NCBI RefSeq assembly: GCF_029626025.1 | Contig: NZ_JARUBF010000001.1 | Location: forward strand, 6,976,001-7,040,000 | Length of the DNA stretch: 64,000 nucleotides | Origin: Solwaraspora sp. WMMD406 | GTDB taxonomy: Bacteria > Actinomycetota > Actinomycetes > Mycobacteriales > Micromonosporaceae | Reading direction: 5' to 3' | In this document: positions 38,158 to 47,691 of the stretch, piece by piece | How the letters are laid out: the number at the start of each line of letters is the position of its first letter | Position numbering within the stretch: the first letter of the stretch is position 1 | Made by a program: the position numbers and the translations under genes | The notes under the pieces: generated by a model | Told to the model about the DNA's origin: nothing | The model's database searches: none | Seen by the model: only the letters and a program-made list of their open reading frames with translations

Positions 38158-38163
38158 GGCGAC

Positions 38164-38199
38164 ACGGCCCGGCAGACCAGGTACGGTCCGCCGGGCCGT
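38164..38199. terminator. bidirectional hairpin between convergent genes
   Basis: ACGGCCCGGCAGACC pairs with GGTCCGCCGGGCCGT with one mismatch, between the DoxX end and the convergent nuclease gene end. It probably ends both transcripts. Confidence 0.65.
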
Positions 38200-38254
38200 T
38201 CGGGTTGACACCCGACCGATAGGCGCTACTCGATCAGGTCCGCGTCAATATAGG

Positions 38255-41200
38255 TCAGAGCTTCGCGCACTGCCCGGAAGCCGGGCCATGCACCGTGTTC
38301 GGCCGGTCCTCGTTGACCGGTTTCGGGCTGTTGCCCTGGCAGTGGATCGGACCACGGATCGTGTTGCCGGCCACCACCACCGGTGCCTCGTCGTGCTTGT
38401 TGTTGACCAGGCTCACCGGACCCGAGATGTCGGCACCGTCGATCCGCAGACCGCCGTCGCCGCCGGTCACCTCGACCGGACCACGGATGGTGGCCCCGAC
38501 GATGTCCACCGCTCCGGTCGCCCGCAGCAGGGTGAGCGGTCCGGAGATGCTGGTTCCGACGAAGCTGATCGACTCCGGACGGTTCGCGATGAGCGGGCCG
38601 TTGATCGCACCGTCGGTGGCCAGCAGCACCGCGCCGGGCCGGACCGTGACCGGACCGTTGACCGTCGCCGATTCCAGGCAGTAGGTCAGCCCGGCCTTGA
38701 CGATCAGCTCACCGTCGTACCGGCCGGTGATCGTCTCGTCACAGGTCGGCTCGGGCTGACCGATCGCGGACCGCGACTCGGTGTCGGCGGTGATCGGCGA
38801 GTTCGCCGCGAAGTACGCGATCAGCATGGTCAGGTCGTTGTCGCCGGTGGTCGAGGTGTCCGTACCGTCGGCCAGGGTGGCGAAGTTGTCGCCCCCCGCC
38901 GCCAGGAACGAGTTGACCGTCACCCGGTAGGTCCCGGACGGCGAGATCGGCTCGCCGTTCAGGCTCATCGAGGTGATCCGTTCGCCCTGCGGTGCCTCCG
39001 GGTCGTAGGTGTAGAAGAAGCCCTCCGACACCCCGAGCCACAGCAGCGGTCGGGACGCCCCGGCCGGCTGCCACTGCTCCTCCAGCACCTGCTTGATCTG
39101 GGCACCCGTGTAGGTCCGGGTGACCATGTCGTTGGCGAACGGCTGGGTCGAGAACGCCTCCGCGTACGTGATCACGCCGTCCTCGCCGTACAGCAGATCC
39201 GCCCGCAGACCGCCCGGGTTCATGAAGGCGATCTGCGCGCCACCACGACCCGGCTCCCGGGTGCCGGCGAGCTGTACGTCGGCGATGAAGTTGCCGAGCG
39301 TCGACTCCTTGCCCCGGTCCTCGTTGCCGTCGGTGTACGCCCGGCGGATGTCGGCGGTGATCGAACCCAGCGGCTGCTGGCCGAGAACGTCGGCGTTGGC
39401 CTTCGCGGCCGCGACGATGTCGGCGACCTCCTGGTTGACCGGTGCCCCGACCACGTCGATCAACTCGACGGTCCCGGTGCTGATCTCCCCGGAGACGGTG
39501 TCCACCTGCAGCACCACCCGGCCGATCTTCTTGCCGTAGTCCTCGGCCTGCAGCACCGGACGGGTCTCGTCGGTCCCGGGCACCGGCACCTCGAAGGCGT
39601 ACGGCTGGTGGGTGTGGCCGCTGAAGATGACGTCGATCTCCGGCACCGTACGGGTGTACGGGCCGAACACCGGGTCGCTCATCAGCGCCTCGGGCGAGTC
39701 GATGTTCTGGGTGGCCGCCCCCTCATGGGTGAGCAGCACCACGACGTCGGCCTCGCCGTTGGTCGGGTCGCCGTCCTTGAGCTGCGCCGCGACCAGGTCG
39801 GCCTCGGCCGCCGCCGGACGGAAGGTGATCCCGGCGATCCCGTCCGGGCTGACCATCACCGCGGTCTGTTCGGTCACGACACCGATGTAGCCGACGTCGA
39901 TTCCGCCGATGGTCTGCACGTGGTAGGCGGGCAGCGCCCGCTCGTCGCCCCGGTAGACGTTGGCACCCAGCTGCGGGAAGTCCGAACGCGGGATCACCCG
40001 GTCGGTCAGGTCCGCCATGCCCTTGTCGAACTCGTGGTTGCCGACCGCCGTCACGTCCAGCCCGGCCGCGTTGAGTACGTCGAGCGTCGGGTTGTCGTCG
40101 TCGATCGCCGAGACGAACGTCGACGCGCCGATGTTGTCACCGGCGGAGACGAACGCGGTGTTCGGGTTGGTCGCCCGGTACTGGTCGACCAGCCCGGCGA
40201 CCTGCGCCGCGCCACCGACCGGCTGGCCGTTCGAGGTGCCGACCGATTCGAGCCGGCCGTGGAAGTCGTTGATCCCCAACAGCTGCAGCTCGACCGGGCC
40301 GGCGTCGCCGGTGTCCAGCCCGATGATCATCGGGTTGTGGTCACTGGCCCGGTACGGGCCCGGGTCGAACAGCGCCGGGAACCCGTCGTACTGGAACGCG
40401 TACGACTCGACCGCGTTGATCTGCCAGACGTCGGCACCGGTCACCCGGGCCGCGAGCGACGGCGAGGCCAGCGCGTGGTCCAGGGAGCCCGACTCGCCAC
40501 CGAACACGTACGTGCTGCGTCCCGTGTCGTTGAGGTTGACGTAGTCGGCACCGTAGAGGACCTGCATCGGGTCCTCCTGGGTGTACGAGTTGAAGTCACC
40601 CAGCAGCAGCACGTCCTCGCTGCCGCTGTCGGTGACCAGCCCGTCCACGAAGGCGTCCAGCGCGGCGGCCTGCCGGGTCCGGTCACCGTTGTACGCGCCC
40701 TGGCCGTCACCGGCGTCGGCGTTGTCGCCGGTGGGTGAGCCGGACGCGCTCTTGGACTTGAAGTGGTTGACGACCACGGTGAACGTGTAGTCGCCGGCGG
40801 TGAAGGTCTGCGCGATCGGCTCGCGGGCGTTGAACCAGACCGTCTCGTCGTCGATCGAGCGGGACGGACCGGCCGGCGTGACCACACCCGGCTTGAAGAT
40901 GATCGCGTTGCTGATGACGTCCTGCTGGGCGGCACCGGGCAGGTCCGCCGGAGAGCGGACGTAGTCCCAGGTGTCGGCACCGTCGACGGCGTTCAGCGCG
41001 GCGACCAGCCGCTTGAGCGCCTTCTCCGGGTCGGTCGGTGCGAACCGCACCGAGTTCTCGATCTCCTGCAGACCGACCACGTGGGCGTCCAGCGCGGTGA
41101 TCGCCGAGACGATCTTCGCTTCCTGCTTGGCCAGGGCGGCCTCGTCGGCGGCACCCCGCGCGTCGCCACCGAAGTGGACGAAGTAGTTCAGCACGTTGAA

Positions 41201-42640
41201 GCTGGCCACCCGCACGTCGCCGCCGACCGGCTCGGGCGCGGCGGTACGCGGGTTGGTCACCTTGAACGTGGTCCGCTCGGCGGCCGGGGTGTCGGCGCTG
41301 ACCGGCAGCGCCGGCTGCAACCGCCACTCGTCGAAGCCGTACGAGAGCACGCTGGCCCCGAACGTCTCCACCGAGTCGCCGACCCGCAGCGGCTGCGCGG
41401 CCGACAGGTACGGCGGCGCCAGCCCGGCGCTGGCCAGGTTGGTGGTCCGGCCGTCGTCGACGAGGATCCGCATGAGCTGGTTGTCGGCGGCGATCTGCAG
41501 GGCCTCGGAGCTGCCCGGGACGGCCAGGTCGGTCGGGATGGGCGCCGGGGCGTCACCGGCGGTGAGCACGACCTCGCCGTACCGGTTGGTGTTGTAGACC
41601 TCGGAGACGGCGTACGCGCCGACCGGAGCCACCAGCATGGACTCGACCGATTCGCGGGCGTCGGCGGCCAACGGCAGGGTCAGCGGCACCGGCGCGGGCA
41701 GCGGGTTGTCCCGGTCGCAGATCTGTACGTCGGCCCGACCGGCGATGCTCACCTGGGTGAGCCCGAAGTACTCGCTCGCCGTACCGCTGACCCGGACCCG
41801 GTCACCGAGGGCGACCGCCGGGTGGTTGGCGGGGTTGCTGGTCAGGTAGACGAACAGCGCGTCGGAGGCGGTGCCGGCGGTCACCGGACGGTCGCCGCCG
41901 CTGCCGGGGGTCTGCAGGTAGACGCCGTTGTAGCCGCCGACGCGGTGGTCGGCGGTGACGATGCCCTCGACGGTCACCGCGGTGCCGGCGAGCGGGGTGC
42001 TGTCACCGGTGCCCTGAACCGTCGCGAGACTGTGCGTGACGTCGACGTCGCAGCCGATCTCGGGATCGGGGTCGGGGTCTACCCCGCCGGTGCTGTTGCG
42101 GACGCCGAACGTGTTGGCCGCCGGGGCCTGCCAGGTGCCGTCGATCTTCTGCAGCGAGTGGCCGACCGGGGTGCTCGACGACTCGGCGACGCCGATGTCC
42201 ACGCTGGTCTGCCCGTTGGCCGGGCCACCGACCGCGTCGACGGTGCCTTCGTAGCTGAGGAACTCGCGTACCGTGCCGTCGGGGTCGACCAGGGCGATCC
42301 CGTCGGGTGAGCCGTTCTGGATGCCGTCGGTCGGGTACTCGGCGACCAGCACGCCGGCGGCCGGGACGGCACCGGTCAGCGTACGGGTGTCGTAGACCGT
42401 GTCGTTGGAGCCGTTGTAGAGCACGATCTGCCAGCCGGTCAGGTCGTACTCGGGGGGCGCTTCGATCTCGATCGCCTCGCCGGTGTCGGTGCCGGCGTTG
42501 TCGTAGTGAATTTCGCTGATGAACGGATCACCGGCCGTCGGGGCGGCCATGGCCATGGTGCCGCCGGTCACGCTCAGCGCACCGGCGCCCACGACCGCAG
42601 TAAGGATTTTCCAGGTGGATATGCGTCTGTTCGGGCGCAT
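38255..42640 (-). CDS. secreted ExeM/NucH-type nuclease fused to 5'-nucleotidase and a repeat tail
   Basis: The protein is 1461 aa from ATG 42640 (GGAGG at 9 bases). A signal peptide ends near MAMAAPTAG. Next come a lamin-tail-like domain (FISEIHYDNAGTDTGEAIEI), an OB-type region (~195-300), and an endonuclease/exonuclease/phosphatase domain with VASFNVLNYF, GLQEIEN, LLLGDFNSYT and SDHNPMI. A UshA-type metallophosphatase follows (LGINDFHGRL, VSAGDNIGAS, AVGNHEFD, FSGHTHQPY), then its C-terminal 5'-nucleotidase domain (TLGNFIADVQLAGTREPG, FMNPGGLRADLL). The last ~150 residues are repeated (SISGPLTLLR, TIRGPVEVTG, DISGPVSLVN), a beta-helix-like tail. It would degrade DNA and then nucleotides outside the cell to free phosphate and nucleosides. 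Confidence 0.93.
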   Translation of the reverse strand: MRPNRRISTWKILTAVVGAGALSVTGGTMAMAAPTAGDPFISEIHYDNAGTDTGEAIEIEAPPEYDLTGWQIVLYNGSNDTVYDTRTLTGAVPAAGVLVAEYPTDGIQNGSPDGIALVDPDGTVREFLSYEGTVDAVGGPANGQTSVDIGVAESSSTPVGHSLQKIDGTWQAPAANTFGVRNSTGGVDPDPDPEIGCDVDVTHSLATVQGTGDSTPLAGTAVTVEGIVTADHRVGGYNGVYLQTPGSGGDRPVTAGTASDALFVYLTSNPANHPAVALGDRVRVSGTASEYFGLTQVSIAGRADVQICDRDNPLPAPVPLTLPLAADARESVESMLVAPVGAYAVSEVYNTNRYGEVVLTAGDAPAPIPTDLAVPGSSEALQIAADNQLMRILVDDGRTTNLASAGLAPPYLSAAQPLRVGDSVETFGASVLSYGFDEWRLQPALPVSADTPAAERTTFKVTNPRTAAPEPVGGDVRVASFNVLNYFVHFGGDARGAADEAALAKQEAKIVSAITALDAHVVGLQEIENSVRFAPTDPEKALKRLVAALNAVDGADTWDYVRSPADLPGAAQQDVISNAIIFKPGVVTPAGPSRSIDDETVWFNAREPIAQTFTAGDYTFTVVVNHFKSKSASGSPTGDNADAGDGQGAYNGDRTRQAAALDAFVDGLVTDSGSEDVLLLGDFNSYTQEDPMQVLYGADYVNLNDTGRSTYVFGGESGSLDHALASPSLAARVTGADVWQINAVESYAFQYDGFPALFDPGPYRASDHNPMIIGLDTGDAGPVELQLLGINDFHGRLESVGTSNGQPVGGAAQVAGLVDQYRATNPNTAFVSAGDNIGASTFVSAIDDDNPTLDVLNAAGLDVTAVGNHEFDKGMADLTDRVIPRSDFPQLGANVYRGDERALPAYHVQTIGGIDVGYIGVVTEQTAVMVSPDGIAGITFRPAAAEADLVAAQLKDGDPTNGEADVVVLLTHEGAATQNIDSPEALMSDPVFGPYTRTVPEIDVIFSGHTHQPYAFEVPVPGTDETRPVLQAEDYGKKIGRVVLQVDTVSGEISTGTVELIDVVGAPVNQEVADIVAAAKANADVLGQQPLGSITADIRRAYTDGNEDRGKESTLGNFIADVQLAGTREPGRGGAQIAFMNPGGLRADLLYGEDGVITYAEAFSTQPFANDMVTRTYTGAQIKQVLEEQWQPAGASRPLLWLGVSEGFFYTYDPEAPQGERITSMSLNGEPISPSGTYRVTVNSFLAAGGDNFATLADGTDTSTTGDNDLTMLIAYFAANSPITADTESRSAIGQPEPTCDETITGRYDGELIVKAGLTYCLESATVNGPVTVRPGAVLLATDGAINGPLIANRPESISFVGTSISGPLTLLRATGAVDIVGATIRGPVEVTGGDGGLRIDGADISGPVSLVNNKHDEAPVVVAGNTIRGPIHCQGNSPKPVNEDRPNTVHGPASGQCAKL

Positions 42641-42972
42641 GTATGTGTGCCTCCGGTCAGAGGGTGAGTCCAGTAAATCTAGGAGACGTCGGTGTCGAAG
42701 CACAGACAGCCAGGGGGTGACCCGTTAAACATTCAGGTCCCGTTACCAGATCGTGACTGGAGTCGGCACCCTCGCATTCCACCTGAGACACCGAGGGTTC
42801 ATCTGAGCGTCGCCGGCCGGCCGCCAACACGTCCGTCAGCCGTCTGGGTTCGCTGCTTACCGTCCCGGTGCCAGTGACCTGCCGTCCAGCCCGGATCGTC
42901 GCCCCGGCGGCTCCGGGCCGAGCGCGGATGCGCCACGGACCGGTTGGCCGCTTCGACCGAGCGAGGATCGAC
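42641..42972. promoter_or_regulatory. divergent promoter region of two phosphate-scavenging genes
   Basis: These 332 bases separate the nuclease/nucleotidase gene (minus) from the PhoX-like gene (plus). On the minus side TAGATT (about 32 bases before the nuclease start) is a good -10 with a weak -35. Motifs resembling PHO-box units occur (GTTCATCTGAG at 42797-42807; GTCACCCCCTG on the minus strand near 42709-42719). Their repeat spacing is not the exact 11 bases, so PhoP control is only a suggestion. No gene is supported here. Confidence 0.4.
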
Positions 42973-45000
42973 ATGTCAATCGACCATGACAGCCACGTCC
43001 AGACCGACCCGGACGACATCAGCTCGAACAATTCCGGCAACCGGCCGTTCCACGAGGTGCTGGCCGCCCGTGCCGCCCGGCGGGACGTCGTCCGTGGCGG
43101 CACCGTGCTGGCGGCCGCCGCGTTCCTCGGGATGGCCGGCGCCGTCGGTGCCGCCGACCCGGCCGTCGCCGGCGGCGGCCACGGACCGGGCCACGGCCAC
43201 GGACCGGGGCACGGCCACGGACCGGGGCACGGCCACGGACCGGGGCACGGCCACGGACCGGGCAAGCCCGGCAAGCCGCGCAAGCCGCTGCTCGGTTTCA
43301 CGCCGGTACCGGCCAGCACCGCCGACGCGATCATCGTCCCGCCCGGCTACACCGCCGAGGTGCTGATCCCGTGGGGTACCCCGCTGCGCCGCAAGGGCCC
43401 GGCCTGGCGGCCCGACGCCTCGAACACCGCCGCCGAGCAGGCGCAGCAGGTCGGCAGCCACCACGACGGCATGTCCTTCTTCCCGCTCGGCCGTGGCCCG
43501 CTGGGCAGCCGCCGGGGTCTGCTGGTGCTCAACCACGAATACATCGACCGCACCCTGCACTACACCGACGGTGACGCGGCGATGACCAAGGAGAAGGTCG
43601 ACAAGGCCCTGGCCGGCCACGGTGTCACGGTCGTCGAGGTCGAGCTGCACGGCCGTACCTGGCGCAACGTCGACTCGAAGTTCAACCGGCGGGTCACCGG
43701 CACCACTCCGGTGGCGTTCTCCGGGCCGGTGTCGGCGAAGCACCCGGCGCTGCGGGCCGACAACCCCGCCATGGGTACGTTGAACAACTGCTCGAGCGGT
43801 CACACCCCCTGGGGCACCTATGTGACCTGCGAGGAGAACTGGAACGGCTACTTCGGCACCGAGGACCCGTCCTGGACCCCGACGCCGGAGCAGGCCCGGT
43901 ACGGCGTCAACGCGAGCGGGTTCGGCTACCGCTGGCACCTGGCCGACCCGCGCTTCGACGTCGCCCGCAACCCCAACGAGCTCAACCGGTTCGGGTGGAT
44001 GGTCGAGATCGACCCGATGAACCCGAGGTCGACGCCGGTGAAGCGGACCGCGCTCGGCCGGTTCAAGCACGAGGGCGCCACCTTCTGGGAGTCCAAGGGG
44101 CGGGTCGTGGTCTACTCCGGCGACGACCAGGACGGTGACTACCTCTACAAGTTCGTCGGCGACGGCCCGTGGCGCAGGCACCGCGCGCTGGGCCGCAGCC
44201 CGCTGGACCACGGCACCCTCTACGTGGCCCGGTTCGACGACGACGGCAAGGGCACCTGGCTTCCCCTCACGTACGGCAAGGGGCCGCTGACCAAAGCGAA
44301 CGGCTGGCAGGACCAGGCCGATGTGCTACTGCGTACCCGTCAGGCGGCCGACGCGGTCGGCGCCACGCCGCTGGACCGGCCGGAGTGGGTGGCGGTCAAT
44401 CCCAGGAACAACGACGTCTACCTGACGCTGACCAACGGTTCCGGCTGGCCGGGCGAGGTCAACCCACGCACGCCCAACCCGTACGGGCACATCGTCCGGT
44501 GGCGCGAGCGCGGCTGCGACAACACCGCCACCAGCTTCGAGTGGGACATCTTCGTGCTGGCCGGGGACCCCGCGTACGACCCGCAGGTGGAGTTGGACGA
44601 GACGAACATCTTCGGCTCGCCTGACGGCATCTGGTTCGACGGGGACGGGCGGCTCTGGATCCAGACCGACATTTCCAACTCGACCCAGAACCGCCCGGAC
44701 CGAGGGCACGACAACCTGGGCAACAACGCCATGTTGGCCGCCGATCCGAACACCGGTGAGATCCGTCGGTTCCTCGTCGGGCCGCGTGGCGCGGAGATCA
44801 CCGGGGTGAGCGCCACGCCGGACCAGAAGACGATGTTCATCAACGTGCAGCACCCCGGCGAGTCAACCACGTTCTGGGGCAACCCGACGCCGGAGAACCC
44901 CCGGGCGGTCAGCAACTGGCCGGACTTCGACCCGGCCGGGCGTCCCCGTTCGGCGACTGTCGTGATCCGCAAGGTCGACGGCGGTGTGATCGGCACCTGA
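42973..45000 (+). CDS. phoX: PhoX-family (DUF839) Tat-exported phosphatase
   Basis: The protein is 675 aa from ATG 42973 (GAGGA 6 bases upstream). A twin-arginine signal is present (AARRDVVRGGTVLAAAAFLG). After it lies a His/Gly repeat (GHGPGHGHGPGHGHGPGHGH), unusual for the family and perhaps metal-binding. The catalytic body has GMSFFPLGRG, RGLLVLNHEYIDRTLHYTDG, NNCSSGHTPWGTYVTCEENW, FGWMVEIDP, RFKHEGATFWESKGRVVVYS and SPDGIWFDGDGRLWIQTD, the PhoX pattern of Ca/Fe phosphatases. It releases phosphate from organic esters outside the cell. It ends before a double hairpin. Confidence 0.92.
   Translation: MSIDHDSHVQTDPDDISSNNSGNRPFHEVLAARAARRDVVRGGTVLAAAAFLGMAGAVGAADPAVAGGGHGPGHGHGPGHGHGPGHGHGPGHGHGPGKPGKPRKPLLGFTPVPASTADAIIVPPGYTAEVLIPWGTPLRRKGPAWRPDASNTAAEQAQQVGSHHDGMSFFPLGRGPLGSRRGLLVLNHEYIDRTLHYTDGDAAMTKEKVDKALAGHGVTVVEVELHGRTWRNVDSKFNRRVTGTTPVAFSGPVSAKHPALRADNPAMGTLNNCSSGHTPWGTYVTCEENWNGYFGTEDPSWTPTPEQARYGVNASGFGYRWHLADPRFDVARNPNELNRFGWMVEIDPMNPRSTPVKRTALGRFKHEGATFWESKGRVVVYSGDDQDGDYLYKFVGDGPWRRHRALGRSPLDHGTLYVARFDDDGKGTWLPLTYGKGPLTKANGWQDQADVLLRTRQAADAVGATPLDRPEWVAVNPRNNDVYLTLTNGSGWPGEVNPRTPNPYGHIVRWRERGCDNTATSFEWDIFVLAGDPAYDPQVELDETNIFGSPDGIWFDGDGRLWIQTDISNSTQNRPDRGHDNLGNNAMLAADPNTGEIRRFLVGPRGAEITGVSATPDQKTMFINVQHPGESTTFWGNPTPENPRAVSNWPDFDPAGRPRSATVVIRKVDGGVIGT
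43177..43263. repeat. 18-bp repeat coding for GHGPGH units in PhoX
   Basis: About 4.8 copies of GGCCACGGACCGGGGCAC follow the Tat signal. Each copy adds six residues in frame. Confidence 0.95.
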
Positions 45001-45031
45001 CCCGCCTCCTCACCACCCGAGCTCGTCATCA

Positions 45032-45091
45032 GAGCCCGCCACGCGGGCTCCGGGAGCCGTGGCCGATCTCGCCGACCGGCCACGGCTCCCG
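45032..45091 (+). terminator. double hairpin after the PhoX gene
   Basis: A short stem GAGCCCGC/GCGGGCTC (45032-45050) is followed by a perfect 15-bp stem CGGGAGCCGTGGCCG/CGGCCACGGCTCCCG (45051-45091). The rest of the gap to 45190 probably holds the phytase gene's promoter. Confidence 0.8.
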
Positions 45092-45189
45092 TCATCTCGC
45101 CAGCCGCCCGTCGCCCGCGCGCGGCGAGCGCCGGCAGCTCCCTGTCCACACCGTGCCCAGCCACCTCTCGACAGCCCAGGAGTCCCGAC

Positions 45190-47526
45190 ATGCGTTCCCG
45201 ACGACACCCGGCGGTGCTGGCCACCGCCGCCGCCCTGAGCGCCACCGTCGCGCTGACCGTGGCGGTGCCCGGCAGCGCGGCCGGCCACCGTACCGGTGAA
45301 CACGGCGGGCACGGACCCGCCGTGTTCCACCGCACCGCGACGTACCCGGTGTTCCACAATCGACCGGCCGGCGACGACCCCACGGCCGAGACCGTCGCGG
45401 AGATCTCGGCGGTGAGCCCGGACGGTCGGACGATGATCTACACCGACGCCGCCGGCCGGCGGATCGGCTTCCTCGACATCAGCGACCCCCGGGCCCCGCG
45501 CGGTCTCGGCACGCTGTCGCTGGCCACGCTCGGCAGCGCCGACGACGAGCCGACGTCGGTGGCGGTGGTCGGCCGGTACGTGCTGGTCGCGGTCAACACC
45601 AGCACGAGCTACACCGCGCCCTCCGGCCGGCTGGACGTGATCGAGTTGGCGACCCGGACCCGGGTCCGCAGCTTCGAACTCGGCGGCCAGCCGGACGCCA
45701 TCGAGGTCAGCGACGACCAGCGGTACGCGGCGATCGCCATCGAGAACGAGCGGGACGAGGACGCCACGCCGATCGGCGGCGAAGAGGGCGACCTGCCGCA
45801 GGCCCCGGCCGGCTTCCTGCAGATCGTCGACCTGGTCGGTCGGTCGCCGGCGACCTGGTCGGCGCGCCTGGTGCCGTTCACCGCACCCGACGGCGGCCCG
45901 TTGCGCGGCTTCGTCGCCGCCGGTTTGGACACCCCGGTCGACCCCGAGCCGGAGTACGTTTCGATCAACAGCCGCAACCAGGCGGCGGTCACCCTGCAGG
46001 AAAACAACGGGATCGTTCTGGTCGACCTGCCGACCGGCCGGATCACCAAGGTCTTCTCCGCCGGTACGGCGACGGTCACCGGGATCGACACCGCCGACGA
46101 CTCGGCGATCGACCTCACCGGCACAATCAGTGACCTGCCCCGCGAGCCCGACGCGGTCGGCTGGATCGACGACCGCTACCTGGCCACCGCCAACGAGGGA
46201 GACTGGAAGGGCGGCACCCGAGGCTGGTCCGTCTTCGATTCCCGGTCCGGTCGGGTCGTCTGGGACGCCGGGAACTCGTTCGAACACCTCGCCGTCGAGT
46301 ACGGGCTGCACAACGACAACCGGGCCGACAACAAGGGCACCGAGCCGGAGGGCCTGACCGTCGCCACGTTCGGTCGCACGCGGTACGCCTTCGTCGGCTC
46401 CGAACGGAGCAACTTCGTCGCGGTCTACGACGTCTCCAGGCCGACCCGGCCGGTGTTCCGGCAGCTGCTGGCCACCACCAACGGTCCGGAGGGTCTGCTG
46501 CCGATTCCGGCGCGGGGGATGCTCGCGGTCTCCAGCGAGACCGACGAGGCGGATGCCGGGGTCCGGTCCGCGGTGACCCTGTTCCGGCTGGGTGCCGGCC
46601 GGCCGTCGTTCCCGACCGTGGTCTCCGGCCCGACCGGCCGTACGGGTGCGCCGATCGGCTGGGGCGGGCTCGGTGCGCTCACCGCCGCCCCGGGTAAGCC
46701 ACATCTGCTCTACACGGTCAGTGACAACCTGTACGCGCCGACCCGGATCTATCCCGTCGACACCCGGCACCGGCCGGCGCGGATCGGCACACCGCTGGTG
46801 GTGACCGATGTCGACGGGACGCCGGTCGGCTACGACGCCGAAGGGATCTTCGCTCGCCCGCAGGGCGGGTTCTGGCTGGTCTCGGAGGGCGCGACCGGTG
46901 CCGACAACCGGTTGATCCGGTTGGACGCGCGAGGCGTGACCCGCCAGATCGTCGGCCTGCCGGCCGCGATCGCCGACGGACTCGGCGGTCAGGGTCTGGA
47001 GGGCGTCACGGCGATCAGCGACCGCCGTGGACGCGAGAAGGTGTGGGTGGCCCTGCAGCGCGGGGTCGCCGGGGATCCCGCCGGGGTGGTCCGGATCGGC
47101 CGCTACGACGTGTCGGGTGACCGCTGGACCTGGTTCGGCTACCGCATCGAGTCCACCAGCACCGCCGGGGACTGGATCGGCCTGTCGGAGATCGCGGCGG
47201 TCGGCGACGGTCGGCTCGCCGTGATCGAACGCGACAAGCTCAACGGTCCGGCGGCCCGGATCAAACGGATCTACACCGTCGAGGTGCCGGCTACCGATCC
47301 GGCGCCGGGCACGCTGCCGGTCCTGTCCAAGCGGCTGGCGTACGACGTGCTGCCGGACCTTCGCGCCGGTGGCGGGTGGGCGCAGGAGAAGCTGGAAGGG
47401 CTCACGGTCGGCGGCGACGGTCAGGTGTACGTGATCACCGACAACGACGGGGCGCAGGACGCCACCGGTGAGACGGTCCTCCTGCGGCTCGGCCCCGCCG
47501 GGCGGATCTTCGGCCGGCACTGGTAG
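45190..47526 (+). CDS. secreted esterase-like phytase-family protein
   Basis: The protein is 778 aa with a cleavable signal (RHPAVLATAAALSATVALTV to GSAAGH). The N-terminal half is a beta-propeller (VAEISAVSPDGRTMIYTDAA, DISDPRAPRGLGTLSLATLG, VEYGLHNDNRADNKGTEPEG, VYDVSRPTRPVFRQLLATTN). The C-terminal ~330 residues match the esterase-like domain of phytases (AEGIFARPQGGFWLVSEGAT, GLEGVTAISDRRGREKVWVA, GLSEIAAVGDGRLAVIERDK, EKLEGLTVGGDGQVYVITDN). It would hydrolyse phosphate esters such as phytate outside the cell. It follows PhoX and, with the nuclease, forms a phosphate-gathering set. Confidence 0.9.
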   Translation: MRSRRHPAVLATAAALSATVALTVAVPGSAAGHRTGEHGGHGPAVFHRTATYPVFHNRPAGDDPTAETVAEISAVSPDGRTMIYTDAAGRRIGFLDISDPRAPRGLGTLSLATLGSADDEPTSVAVVGRYVLVAVNTSTSYTAPSGRLDVIELATRTRVRSFELGGQPDAIEVSDDQRYAAIAIENERDEDATPIGGEEGDLPQAPAGFLQIVDLVGRSPATWSARLVPFTAPDGGPLRGFVAAGLDTPVDPEPEYVSINSRNQAAVTLQENNGIVLVDLPTGRITKVFSAGTATVTGIDTADDSAIDLTGTISDLPREPDAVGWIDDRYLATANEGDWKGGTRGWSVFDSRSGRVVWDAGNSFEHLAVEYGLHNDNRADNKGTEPEGLTVATFGRTRYAFVGSERSNFVAVYDVSRPTRPVFRQLLATTNGPEGLLPIPARGMLAVSSETDEADAGVRSAVTLFRLGAGRPSFPTVVSGPTGRTGAPIGWGGLGALTAAPGKPHLLYTVSDNLYAPTRIYPVDTRHRPARIGTPLVVTDVDGTPVGYDAEGIFARPQGGFWLVSEGATGADNRLIRLDARGVTRQIVGLPAAIADGLGGQGLEGVTAISDRRGREKVWVALQRGVAGDPAGVVRIGRYDVSGDRWTWFGYRIESTSTAGDWIGLSEIAAVGDGRLAVIERDKLNGPAARIKRIYTVEVPATDPAPGTLPVLSKRLAYDVLPDLRAGGGWAQEKLEGLTVGGDGQVYVITDNDGAQDATGETVLLRLGPAGRIFGRHW

Positions 47527-47543
47527 CGGGCACCGGTCGAGAC

Positions 47544-47584
47544 GTGAGCCGGGGCGGCCGTTCGGGTCGGTCGCCCCGGCTCAC
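47544..47584 (+). terminator. hairpin after the phytase gene
   Basis: A perfect 13-bp stem GTGAGCCGGGGCG/CGCCCCGGCTCAC lies 18 bases after the stop. A 14-bp direct repeat (GGCTCACCCGCAGC, 47578-47591 and 47592-47605) overlaps its right arm. Confidence 0.8.
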
Positions 47585-47643
47585 CCGCAGCGGCTCACCC
47601 GCAGCGGTTGCTCCAGGACGCGCGTACGGCATCCCTGGGGCCG

Positions 47644-47691
47644 GCGGACTTCTCAGTCCAGGTCGCGGCGGCCTTCTCAGTCCAGGTCGCG
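47644..47691. repeat. 24-bp tandem duplication spanning the XRE gene stop
   Basis: Two copies (GCGGACTTCTCAGTCCAGGT... and GCGGCCTTCTCAGTCCAGGT...) match at 23 of 24 positions. The minus-strand stop TCA at 47677-47679 lies in the right copy, with a duplicate in the left. Confidence 0.95.

Noticed and set aside
38288-40738. 816-aa plus-strand frame opposite the secreted nuclease
   Set aside because: Dense in Arg and Val with no motif; it mirrors codon bias of the true gene.
42776-42807. definite PHO box
   Set aside because: GTTCATCTGAG-like units are present, but their spacing (about 20-21 bases) is not the strict 11-base repeat, so it is kept only as a suggestion.
45010-47520. 836-aa minus-strand open frame opposite the phytase-like gene
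   Set aside because: It is a GC-frame shadow with no domain, no start signal, and the plus frame has a signal peptide and clear family motifs.
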